This document shows, piece after piece, positions 45,912-53,839 of a DNA stretch of 64,000 nt (position 1 is the stretch's first letter; each line of letters begins with the position of its first letter). The notes under the pieces were generated by a model. The model did no database searches, was not told where the DNA came from, and worked only from the letters and a program-made list of their open reading frames with translations. The DNA comes from Sphingobacteriales bacterium. GTDB lineage: Bacteria; Bacteroidota; Bacteroidia; Chitinophagales; LD1. A program made the translations under genes and the position numbers. The stretch lies in contig JADFDM010000004.1 in assembly GCA_018262795.1 (NCBI GenBank), forward strand, positions 185,155 to 249,154, read 5' to 3'.

Positions 45912-45942
45912 GCGGAACGGCTTAGCTGTTCCGCTTTTTTTT
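45912..45942 (+). terminator. rho-independent terminator
   Basis: A 7-bp stem GCGGAAC/GTTCCGC with a 9-nt loop and a run of eight T. It ends the ftsK-lolA direction and sits against the stop of the convergent HMG-CoA lyase gene. Confidence 0.85.
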
Positions 45943-46810
45943 AGGAATGGGCAGGAAAGACTTGAGAGGCCATCCTCATGCAATCTTCAAAAGCGGGAAT
46001 ACTGAAATCTTTGCTCAATTGCTCTTCGGTAAAATAATTCAACAGATTTTCTGTAGGCATATTCCCTATCAAATCGTCCTTGGCCATAGGGCATCCGCCA
46101 TAGCCTTTAATAGCCGTATCAAACCTGCGGCAACCATTTCGGTAAGCCGCATCAATCTTTACTTGCCAGTTATGCGGAGCGGTATGGAGGTGAGCGCCTA
46201 TTTCGAGTGGTGGGAAAGCCGGAATGAGAGTGGAGAATAGGTAACTGATAATGCTTGGGTCGGCCACGCCCACCGTATCGCTAAGCATAAAGGTCTTAAT
46301 GCCTAATTGCGCTAATTTACCCACCCATTCTTCTACAATTTTCGGATTGTAAGGATCTCCATAAGGATTGCCGAAGCCCATGCTGATGTATATAATCAAC
46401 TCCTTCTCATATTCATCGCTCATTACTTTAATCCGCTTTACCCTTTCCAGCGCCTCGCTGATAGTAGAATTAGCATTGCGCTTTTGAAAGGTTTCTGAAA
46501 CGGAGAAAGGAAAGCCTAAACAATGGATTTTATTAAACTGACAAGCATCCTCAGCTCCTCGCTCATTGGCTATGATAGCTATCAACCGGGTGGACGAACT
46601 ACTGAGGTCAAGCCCTTCCACTACTTCAGCCGTATCGGCCATTTGAGGAATCAGATCGTGGCTTACAAAACTGCCAAAGTCAATGGAGTGATACCCCACC
46701 TTCAACAGTTTGTTGATGTAATCTATTTTCTTTTGAGTAGGAATGAATTCGTTAATGCCTTGCATGGCATCGCGAGGACATTCAATAATTTGCACTGGGT
46801 GATGAGTCAC
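45941..46810 (-). CDS. mvaB: hydroxymethylglutaryl-CoA lyase
   Basis: This 289-residue TIM-barrel enzyme splits HMG-CoA into acetoacetate and acetyl-CoA in leucine and ketone-body breakdown. IIECPRDAMQGI at the N-terminus, the SFVSH motif, GFGNPYGDPYN, LSDTVGVADP, and the C-terminal RFDTAIKGYGGCPMAKD with its catalytic Cys follow the family order. Length matches the bacterial enzyme. It starts 81 bp from the divergent lipoate ligase gene. Confidence 0.92.
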   Translation of the reverse strand: MTHHPVQIIECPRDAMQGINEFIPTQKKIDYINKLLKVGYHSIDFGSFVSHDLIPQMADTAEVVEGLDLSSSSTRLIAIIANERGAEDACQFNKIHCLGFPFSVSETFQKRNANSTISEALERVKRIKVMSDEYEKELIIYISMGFGNPYGDPYNPKIVEEWVGKLAQLGIKTFMLSDTVGVADPSIISYLFSTLIPAFPPLEIGAHLHTAPHNWQVKIDAAYRNGCRRFDTAIKGYGGCPMAKDDLIGNMPTENLLNYFTEEQLSKDFSIPAFEDCMRMASQVFPAHS

Positions 46811-46891
46811 GCGCCAAACCTAAATCAAAATGGCGCATTGTGCAAACCTGTTTATAAGAACTCTTTTCAAAATGTTCACTATTGTTGGGGT

Positions 46892-47809
46892 GTGATATTG
46901 GTGAACATCAGGGATAGCCACGACCCTTACTTCAATCTGGCTGCGGAGGAGTACCTGGTGCGCCATCAAGTGTTAGGGCCGGAAGACTTTCTATTGCTAT
47001 ATATCAATGAGCCGTGCATTGTATTGGGGAAAAATCAGAGTATTTATAAAGAGGTAAACTTTGATTTTTTGAGAAAGGATACGCTAAAAATAGCTAGGCG
47101 GATTTCAGGAGGAGGAACCGTATATCAGGATCGGGGCAATTTGAACTTTGCTTTTATATCACGGTTTGAAGAATTTAAAATCAATAACTACAGCCACTTT
47201 AACCAGCCGGTCGTACATGCCCTAAACAAGACCGGTATTGCAGCAGTGATGGATGCGCGCAACAACCTATTGCTACACGAGCGAAAGATTTCTGGGAACT
47301 CGCAATTCACGGATCGCAAAAACCTGATCAGTCACGGCACCTTGTTAGTGAATGCAGACTTAACTATTCTTCGCCACAGTTTAAAAGAAAACCCTTTTGC
47401 TATTGAAACCAAAGCGGTGGCCTCTGTAAAAAGCGCTGTGATGAATATCGCTGAACAATCAAAAAGAATGACTACCGCTGAAGTGATGCGCGATTATCTG
47501 TTAGATGAACTGCCCATAACCACCACCGTTGATTTCACTGATAAGGAGTGGAGAGAGATTGCTGAATTAGCGAAAGTGAAATTTCAATCGCACGAATGGA
47601 TTTACGGTAGAAGTCCGAAAACTGTGATAAAAAAAGAGGGGTGCGAAATAGAAATAGTAAATGGTTATATCGAAAATATTCAGACCACTTATATGGATAT
47701 AAACGCGGTAACAGAGAAATTGAAAGGGATTGCTTTTACCTTTGAGAGCATAAAAAAAGCATTGGAGAATATGCCCAACGCTTCTTCCTTGATAAGTCTT
47801 ATCTTTTAG
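46892..47809 (+). CDS. lplA: lipoate-protein ligase
   Basis: The start is taken as GTG 46892 (VILVNIRDSHDPYFNLAAEEY), where family similarity begins; a longer frame to 46523 would run across the start of the divergent lyase gene. The ~305-residue enzyme attaches lipoate to lipoyl domains using ATP. The lipoate site RRISGGGTVYQDRGNLNF and the catalytic-Lys block LLLHERKISGNSQF are intact, and a C-terminal accessory domain is present. It ends in a 4-bp overlap with the convergent SPOR-like gene. Confidence 0.9.
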   Translation: MILVNIRDSHDPYFNLAAEEYLVRHQVLGPEDFLLLYINEPCIVLGKNQSIYKEVNFDFLRKDTLKIARRISGGGTVYQDRGNLNFAFISRFEEFKINNYSHFNQPVVHALNKTGIAAVMDARNNLLLHERKISGNSQFTDRKNLISHGTLLVNADLTILRHSLKENPFAIETKAVASVKSAVMNIAEQSKRMTTAEVMRDYLLDELPITTTVDFTDKEWREIAELAKVKFQSHEWIYGRSPKTVIKKEGCEIEIVNGYIENIQTTYMDINAVTEKLKGIAFTFESIKKALENMPNASSLISLIF

Positions 47810-48462
47810 TTCCCTTCTCCCAATTTGCTTTTCAACTCATCCGATGTTTTTACTGTGCTTTCACTCCAGTCATATTTTCGTTTCCCATCCACATACTTTG
47901 CCACAAAAGCATCCTTAATACCCAGTTTGCGAATGTCCTTCACAAAATCTGTAGCCACCTTTTCATTATCAAAATAGCTAATGATGTAGCGATTCATTCC
48001 GTTCACCAATTCGTAGCCAATGTAACGGGGGGTATCAAAGTACTTGTTGATGTTGAAACTTTTGTAAAGGCCCAACTGAACTTTATAAACCGTTCCACTT
48101 GTTTCGTGCTTTTCATCTATTTTACCGGAAGCAACGAAAGTGGAGTCATTCCAGTTTTTCAATGTTTCATTCTCTCCCTGCAATTTCTCCACCTCTCTTT
48201 TGTAAGCATTTACTTTGTTGACCATCTCTGTTTGATTCATATCCGTATAGGCCAATTCATCTTTTAATCGTTTTATCTGCGCATCATTCGAATCAAGTGT
48301 CATTTCAATATCCTCCATCTTGGTTTTGTATCCTTCCAGATTCTTCATGTAAGTTCTGAGTTCCTGCTTTAGCTTTGCTTTTTCGCTTTTGGTTAAAGCT
48401 TGTGAGAAGCCGGAGTTTGCCAGCAGCAGAGAGAGAGACAACAGCAGTATTAATTTTTTCAT
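47806..48462 (-). CDS. exported coiled-coil protein with SPOR-like C-terminal domain
   Basis: The 218-residue protein has a signal peptide (1-20). Residues about 22-100 form a charged coiled coil. The C-terminal part (about 120-200: GTVYKVQLGLYKS, YIGYELVNGMNRYIISYFDN, VKDIRKLGIKDAFVAKY) resembles the peptidoglycan-binding SPOR fold. A role at the cell wall or division septum is likely but unproven. I do not know a named homologue. Confidence 0.7.
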   Translation of the reverse strand: MKKLILLLSLSLLLANSGFSQALTKSEKAKLKQELRTYMKNLEGYKTKMEDIEMTLDSNDAQIKRLKDELAYTDMNQTEMVNKVNAYKREVEKLQGENETLKNWNDSTFVASGKIDEKHETSGTVYKVQLGLYKSFNINKYFDTPRYIGYELVNGMNRYIISYFDNEKVATDFVKDIRKLGIKDAFVAKYVDGKRKYDWSESTVKTSDELKSKLGEGN

Positions 48463-48570
48463 GCTTTCTTTGTTTTCAATGCTGCCAAATGTATTCGGTT
48501 TAGCATAAAAAATGAAATTTGTTAGCGACCAATTTTAATATTGCAATTAATCACTCTATAATCAAGCACA

Positions 48571-49452
48571 ATGCACTGTATAGAAAATGAATTTTTGAGC
48601 ATAAGCGCCCGTGAGTATGGGGCTGAACTAACTTCGATTTTTCATAAGCAAAGTCGTACCGAACATTTGTGGAAAGCTGACCCGGCCTTTTGGGGATGGT
48701 ACGCACCGGTGCTTTTCCCGATTGTAGGTCGCTGCTTGAATGATGAAATACTCATTGATGGAAAATCGTATCACATGCAGAAACACGGTTTTGGCCGCAA
48801 GTCGCAGTTTAAGTTGTTAGAATTGAGTGATCATAAGATGATCTTCTCCTTGGTGTACTCTGATGACACCTTGGCAATTTATCCGTACCGTTTTGAATTG
48901 CTGATTGGCTATCGGCTGTTAGGCAATCAATTGAAATGTACTTACGAGGTGATTAATAGGGAAGATAAACACATTTACTTTTCGCTGGGGTCGCATCCCG
49001 CCTTTGCCATTCCGTTTGCAGATGGGGAGGAGCAGTACAAAGATTATTACTTGGAATTTGACAAGGAGGAGAGTTTAGTGAGGCATTACATCAATGAAGA
49101 AGGATTTTTTGATGGCAGAACTGAGCAGGTTAGCAGCGACTCTCGCGTATTGAATTTGCATCAAGGGATGTTTGACAAGGATGCCTACATCTTTAAGAAT
49201 TTGCAATCGAATCGTGTGAAATTGAAAAGTCAGAAGAATGACAAATTTGTATCAGTGCAGTTCGAAGGCTATGAATACTTGGGTTTGTGGGCAAAAACAG
49301 GGGCTTCGTATGTGTGCATTGAGCCATGGATAGGCTGTGCTGACACGGCCGGAAAGCAAACAACATTTGCCGAAAAGGAGGGATGCGTTCGACTTGGAGC
49401 GAGGGAAGAATTTAGCCGGTCTATCTTGATAGAGATAGGTAAAGGTTTATAA
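48571..49452 (+). CDS. aldose 1-epimerase (mutarotase) family protein
   Basis: This 293-residue protein has the galactose-mutarotase-like beta-sandwich of the LacX/YeaD branch: ENEFLSISAREYGAELTSI, WGWYAPVLFPIVGRC, KHGFGRKSQF (His in the expected catalytic position), SLGSHPAFAIPF with the second His, and YVCIEPWIGCAD with the Glu region. It interconverts sugar anomers or a hexose-6-phosphate. No sugar operon adjoins it. Start at ATG 48571 is well placed. Confidence 0.87.
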   Translation: MHCIENEFLSISAREYGAELTSIFHKQSRTEHLWKADPAFWGWYAPVLFPIVGRCLNDEILIDGKSYHMQKHGFGRKSQFKLLELSDHKMIFSLVYSDDTLAIYPYRFELLIGYRLLGNQLKCTYEVINREDKHIYFSLGSHPAFAIPFADGEEQYKDYYLEFDKEESLVRHYINEEGFFDGRTEQVSSDSRVLNLHQGMFDKDAYIFKNLQSNRVKLKSQKNDKFVSVQFEGYEYLGLWAKTGASYVCIEPWIGCADTAGKQTTFAEKEGCVRLGAREEFSRSILIEIGKGL

Positions 49453-49723
49453 GCTCATTGGGAAATCAAGAAATAAAATGACTGCTGCTTCGGAACGGGG
49501 GAGAGAAGCAAACACCGCTTGATGAATAGACTCGCTTTCTTCCAATTCTGCCATAGCGAAAGGTGAAAAGCTACTCTGAGTCGAAAGGATCCTTTGTGTA
49601 ATTTTGTTAATTCATGGGTAAATAAGATTCTACAATTTGCTTTAAACTGAGAAATAAGGTTTAATCTTGTGTAAGAATTAAAGCAAACAGTTAAACAGAA
49701 TTCCTAACCTTAAACTTTACACC

Positions 49724-50245
49724 ATGGCTGCCATATTCAATTTTCGTTCAGATATAATGCAATATGAAAACTCCCTTCGTCCTTTTGCTCTTAAACTTAC
49801 CAAGAGCAGAGAAGCTAGTGAAGATTTAATACAAGATACCTTTTACAGAGCATTGGCCAACTGTGAGAAATTTGCTGATGGTACCAACATCAAGGCTTGG
49901 CTTTTTACCATCATGCGCAATATTTTTATTAACAATTACCGGAGAAAACAAAAGAGTAAAACCGTCAGCGATACTTCTGAGAATCAATATTTGCTGAACA
50001 GTGCAGGAACTGAAAAAAACAGAGCAGAGCGCTCATTTTTAGCAGCGGATATTGAACAGGCAATGCAAGAAGTAAGCGTAGATTTTACAGAGCCGTTTAT
50101 GATGTACTATAAGGGATTCAAATATCAGGAGATAGCTGAGAAATTAGATTTGCCTTTAGGGACCGTAAAGAGTCGCATATTTTTTGCCCGCAAAGAACTA
50201 CAGAATCGCCTGAAAAATTTAGGGATTGATAATTCTGCGGTATAG
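49724..50245 (+). CDS. ECF-type RNA polymerase sigma factor
   Basis: The 173-residue protein has region 2 (EASEDLIQDTFYRALANCEKF, IKAWLFTIMRNIFINNYRR, about 32-80) and region 4 (FMMYYKGFKYQEIAEKLDLP, GTVKSRIFFARKELQ, about 125-165) with the short linker of ECF sigma factors. No anti-sigma gene is adjacent; the next gene is convergent. It may belong to the stand-alone, small sigma factors common in Bacteroidota. Targets cannot be inferred. Confidence 0.92.
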   Translation: MAAIFNFRSDIMQYENSLRPFALKLTKSREASEDLIQDTFYRALANCEKFADGTNIKAWLFTIMRNIFINNYRRKQKSKTVSDTSENQYLLNSAGTEKNRAERSFLAADIEQAMQEVSVDFTEPFMMYYKGFKYQEIAEKLDLPLGTVKSRIFFARKELQNRLKNLGIDNSAV

Positions 50246-50290
50246 ATGAACTCCGGCAGGCAGAAAAATTCCTAAATACTTTAGTTCGAC

Positions 50291-50716
50291 CTACTGTTCA
50301 CAGTGCTTCCAGCGTTCGCGCACCCAAGCGGAACTGATTTCCTTATCAGAATGGAAGAATTCCTTGTTCATGTAATTAATCACGTTAGCTACTTGTATAT
50401 CATCCAACTTGATGGGATACATGGGTTGGTTAAAGGATTGACCGTTCACAACTATTTCATGGCTGATGCCGTGGCGCAGCCAGCAGGGAATCGAATCGAA
50501 ATTTTGAATCGCAAAATCAGAAGATTTTAAGGGTGGAATAAGTACTCTAATTCCCTCGCCCTTATCCCCATGACATTGGGCGCACTGCACTTGATACGTT
50601 GATTTGCCGGGATGCGGTATCCATCCGTGAGAAGCTAAGTTGTATATGAATATAGCAACGATTACAAAAATAAAGGCGGGAGCCACATAGCGGATAATTT
50701 TTTTTTCCAGTTCCAT
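50291..50716 (-). CDS. membrane-anchored cytochrome c
   Basis: This 141-residue protein has one N-terminal transmembrane helix (about 11-30) and a class I haem domain with haem-binding CAQCH (about 46-50). The distal Met ligand is probably in NQPMYPIKL. Its start codon directly abuts the stop of the SCO1-like gene upstream on the same strand. Together they suggest a respiratory electron-transfer or oxidase-maturation module. Confidence 0.88.
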   Translation of the reverse strand: MELEKKIIRYVAPAFIFVIVAIFIYNLASHGWIPHPGKSTYQVQCAQCHGDKGEGIRVLIPPLKSSDFAIQNFDSIPCWLRHGISHEIVVNGQSFNQPMYPIKLDDIQVANVINYMNKEFFHSDKEISSAWVRERWKHCEQ

Positions 50717-51349
50717 TTATTTCTCGTTCAAAAGCAAGTCCATGTCTTTCATCAATTTGGTAACGCTTTCCTCCTTCGTGCCATCATAATACCCACGAAT
50801 TCTTTTTTGGGTATCTATCAGAATAAAGTTTCCGGAATGAATGTGGCCACCCGGAGCATCAGGGTCTTCCGCAGCGCTCACTAAATATTGCTTCGCCAAG
50901 GAGTAAATAGAATCTTTATTTCCTGTTAATAAATGCCATTGCTTGCTGTCCACTATTCCTAATTTGCCGCAATACTCTTTTAACCGCGCCACTGTATCAC
51001 GTGCGGGGTCTATAGAGAAGGAGAGGAGCACAATCCGATTATCATTTTTGTATTTATCACTAACGCGCAACATCTCCTTCATCATCTTAGGGCAAATGCT
51101 GGGGCAGGAGGTGAAAAAGAAGTCAGCTACATAAATTTTATTCTGTAGAGTAGCTGCATTTACCGTGTTGCTATCCTGATCTATAAAGGTAAAACCAGGA
51201 ACCGTGTAGTCCACACTATCTATCACTTGTTGCCCATTCACTTCTCGTACCTCAGTTGTTTTAAAACCGAGCACCGGTAGTTTATCGCCCCCGGAATTGC
51301 ATCCGGTTAAATATATAATTGCCAATAACAGAAAGAGGGAGAAACGCAT
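50717..51349 (-). CDS. SCO1/SenC-family copper/thiol protein (lipoprotein)
   Basis: The 210-residue protein begins with a lipoprotein signal (lipobox LTGC near Cys17). The thioredoxin-like body has the copper-binding FTSCPSICPKMM (CxxxC) and a His in GGHIHSGNF, the third Cu ligand position. SCO proteins load copper into the CuA site of cytochrome oxidase. The cytochrome c gene downstream fits. A cytochrome oxidase operon is not in view. Confidence 0.9.
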   Translation of the reverse strand: MRFSLFLLLAIIYLTGCNSGGDKLPVLGFKTTEVREVNGQQVIDSVDYTVPGFTFIDQDSNTVNAATLQNKIYVADFFFTSCPSICPKMMKEMLRVSDKYKNDNRIVLLSFSIDPARDTVARLKEYCGKLGIVDSKQWHLLTGNKDSIYSLAKQYLVSAAEDPDAPGGHIHSGNFILIDTQKRIRGYYDGTKEESVTKLMKDMDLLLNEK

Positions 51350-51395
51350 AGTCCTTGATTTTTAAAGTGCAAACTTTAAACTTTATCGGACAAAA

Positions 51396-51803
51396 TCAAA
51401 CTCTAATATATTCATCCCGTAAGCGGGTCGCCAAATCCTCCGTCATTGGTTTGGGTAAAAACTCAATTACTTCAGGATATGTTTTAGCTTTATCTACATC
51501 GCGGGGATGGTCACTGCTGGAGGTAATAAACACTTTTACTTGGCGGCTAAAGGGGCAAGGAATGTTTCGCACTTCATCTAAAAAGTCCCAACCGCTTTTT
51601 ACCGGCAAATTGATGTCCAGCAATATAATAGCCGGGTATTTCGCTTCATCTCCTTCCGCACAAACTCTTTTTAATTCATCTAAGGCAGGCTGTACCATGC
51701 TAAAGGTTTGCAGGTGATGTAAACCTACTTCGGCTAACATAATTTGATTCAGAAAAGTGTTCGCCTTATCATCATCAATGACGTAAATTAAATCTCCTCC
51801 CAT
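51396..51803 (-). CDS. single-domain response regulator (CheY-like)
   Basis: The 135-residue protein is a bare receiver domain: DDD at residues about 10-12, phospho-acceptor Asp in ILLDINLPVKSGWDF (about 62), Thr/Ser in FITSSSDHP and Lys in FLPKPM. There is no output domain, so it acts by protein contact, for example in a phosphorelay. It is a lone gene with no kinase nearby. Confidence 0.92.
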   Translation of the reverse strand: MGGDLIYVIDDDKANTFLNQIMLAEVGLHHLQTFSMVQPALDELKRVCAEGDEAKYPAIILLDINLPVKSGWDFLDEVRNIPCPFSRQVKVFITSSSDHPRDVDKAKTYPEVIEFLPKPMTEDLATRLRDEYIRV

Positions 51804-52015
51804 TACTTAAAAGTTGTTTTCTGACTTTGCGAATTTAATGACTCTTAACACAACTTTTAATTTATTTACAGAGGGCGAAGGATGTATTTTTCAAAAACAA
51901 GAAATAACCGAAAGAGCATAAAGCGTACACCGACTAATACCTTGTCTCCAAAACAGTACGGAAATATTCGGTGTGTATGTAGTGGTATCTCATTGATTGG
52001 AACAGAAATATTTTT

Positions 52016-53440
52016 TTAGAGCTTTTCCGAAGGCACTTCGCAGGGATATTCAAAGAGACATTTTTCCTTAATAATATCCGCCACCGATTCGGGCACCATT
52101 TCCTCCCAACCCGGTTCACCACTCTGGATCATGCTGATTACTTTAGGCGAGAATATTTGAAGAACGGACTTGTCGTATCCTTTCAAATCCACTAAAAATC
52201 CATTATTTCTCAAATGCTTAAAAAGTTGAAACAAGTTGTCGGGAACTCGCAAATTATTAGTAGCAATCACTGACTGATCTTTATCGGGTTGATAAGGATA
52301 CACCAGCATTTTAGTATTCCGCATAAAAATCTCTCCAAAATAATGGAGCAGTTCACCGGCTGCATTTTTGTAATATTTTTCATTGAACAGTTCCACGATG
52401 TTCAGAATACCCAAAATGATTCCTATGCTGTTAGGGCGGCAACGGTCTAAGTAGTTCACCAACACATCGTGTTTATGGCAATTCGAAACCATTACCGTGT
52501 GTCCCAGTTTGCAAAGTATGTCCGTGCGATCTAGAAAATCCTTATTGTCAAATTGCCCTCCGTCTGTCAGATTATTTAGTGTGATTTCTGACAGCACGAT
52601 AATATTTGACTCGTCTTTTACCTGTGTTTTAAAATATTCCAAACCGCATTTCATCATATCCTGATTCACCTTTGTGACGGGGCGGAATCTTCCGCGAAGG
52701 CAGAGAATATCTTTTTTGTAGAGGATATCTTTTGGTTGGTACACTTCTTTATTTGCCCCGAAGATGGTGCCATCTGTAAATTTCTTGCGAACTAATTTTA
52801 AGGCCAACAAGCGATTATCTACCTCGATAAAGTCCGGTCCTTTTACGCGGATCATGTCAATCTCCACCTGATCTGTAGTAAGATTATCGAGGAGAGAATC
52901 AATAAAATCGTCCGGCTGATCAAAATACCAGTAACAAGCAAAAAGCAGGTTAGTGCCTACTCCACCAATGGTGCGTTGCTGATAGAGGCTATCCACCCCT
53001 TTTAGGCGAACGTGAATCATTACTTCATTGGGTTCTCCATGCGGCTCAAGCTGAAACCGAACTCCCATCCATCCGTGTGGATCATTTGTTTTTTGATAGT
53101 TGAGAGTGGTGCAGGTATTGGCAAAAACAAAGAATCGCTTGCGGCTATATTTTTCGTCCTGAAGGCGTTGAATAAGCAAGTCAAATTCATGATCGAGCAT
53201 TTTCCATAAGCGCTGTTCACTCACATAGCGCCCCGACCCTTCGATGCCGTAAATGGCATCAGAAAATGTCATATCGTAGGCACTCATGGCTTTTGCTACC
53301 GTGCCCGATGCCCCACCTACCTGAAAGAAATTCCGCACAACTTCTTGCCCCGCTCCAATCTCGGCAAAGGTTCCATATATGCTTTCGTCCAAATTAATTC
53401 GTAAGGCCTTTCTCTTAATGGATAGTATCTCGCGTTCCAT
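52016..53440 (-). CDS. large conserved cytosolic protein of unknown function
   Basis: The protein has 474 residues, with no signal peptide or transmembrane helix. The first 200 residues are rich in conserved-looking motifs (INLDESIYGTFAEIGAGQEVVRN region, GASGTVAKAMSAYDM, FFVFANTCTTLNY, GWMGVRFQLEP, QQRTIGGVGTNLLFACYW). The C-terminal half (DRTDILCKLGHTVMVSNCHKH, GIILGILNIVELF) is mixed alpha/beta. Homologues are sometimes labelled TonB-dependent receptor in databases, which is clearly wrong because it has no export signal or barrel. I cannot assign a function. Confidence 0.7.
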   Translation of the reverse strand: MEREILSIKRKALRINLDESIYGTFAEIGAGQEVVRNFFQVGGASGTVAKAMSAYDMTFSDAIYGIEGSGRYVSEQRLWKMLDHEFDLLIQRLQDEKYSRKRFFVFANTCTTLNYQKTNDPHGWMGVRFQLEPHGEPNEVMIHVRLKGVDSLYQQRTIGGVGTNLLFACYWYFDQPDDFIDSLLDNLTTDQVEIDMIRVKGPDFIEVDNRLLALKLVRKKFTDGTIFGANKEVYQPKDILYKKDILCLRGRFRPVTKVNQDMMKCGLEYFKTQVKDESNIIVLSEITLNNLTDGGQFDNKDFLDRTDILCKLGHTVMVSNCHKHDVLVNYLDRCRPNSIGIILGILNIVELFNEKYYKNAAGELLHYFGEIFMRNTKMLVYPYQPDKDQSVIATNNLRVPDNLFQLFKHLRNNGFLVDLKGYDKSVLQIFSPKVISMIQSGEPGWEEMVPESVADIIKEKCLFEYPCEVPSEKL

Positions 53441-53582
53441 GATTCGAAGTTAGAAAAACATTGTGCTTATTACGTTTTGTACGGGTTAATAGTTATAAAA
53501 ATGGCTGAAAAAATTATTTTTGCGCCCTCGTAGAACCGCAGCATTTTTTTATTGTTCAGAACTATGTTGCAAATCGTTTTAC

Positions 53583-53656
53583 GGCCTCGTAGCTCAGTTG
53601 GATAGAGCAACAGCCTTCTAAGCTGTGGGTCAGGGGTTCGAATCCCTTCGGGGTCA
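53583..53656 (+). tRNA. tRNA-Arg (TCT)
   Basis: A 74-nt cloverleaf with acceptor GGCCTCG/CGGGGTC, discriminator A, anticodon stem ACAGC/GCTGT around CTTCTAA (anticodon TCT) and T arm with TTCGAAT. CCA is not encoded. A terminator follows 14 bp on. Confidence 0.96.
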
Positions 53657-53670
53657 CTAAATTTAGAACA

Positions 53671-53697
53671 GAAGCCTCGGTAAATTGCCGGGGCTTC
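53671..53697 (+). terminator. hairpin after tRNA-Arg
   Basis: GAAGCCTCGG pairs with CCGGGGCTTC around a short loop, followed by ACTGTTTTA. Confidence 0.65.
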
Positions 53698-53839
53698 ACT
53701 GTTTTAACTCATCTTTCTACGAGTTCAGTTTATAAATAACTTGCAAATTATTACACCGGTATCGAAGAGAGAAGAAGTTTTTTCTTGCCGGTTGATTTAT
53801 GATTTGGAGGTACAGATATTTATAGGAAATAAATTGACC

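Noticed and set aside
46523-46891. N-terminal extension of the lipoate ligase frame
   Set aside because: It runs antisense through the start of the HMG-CoA lyase gene and has no family counterpart; GTG 46892 is a better start.
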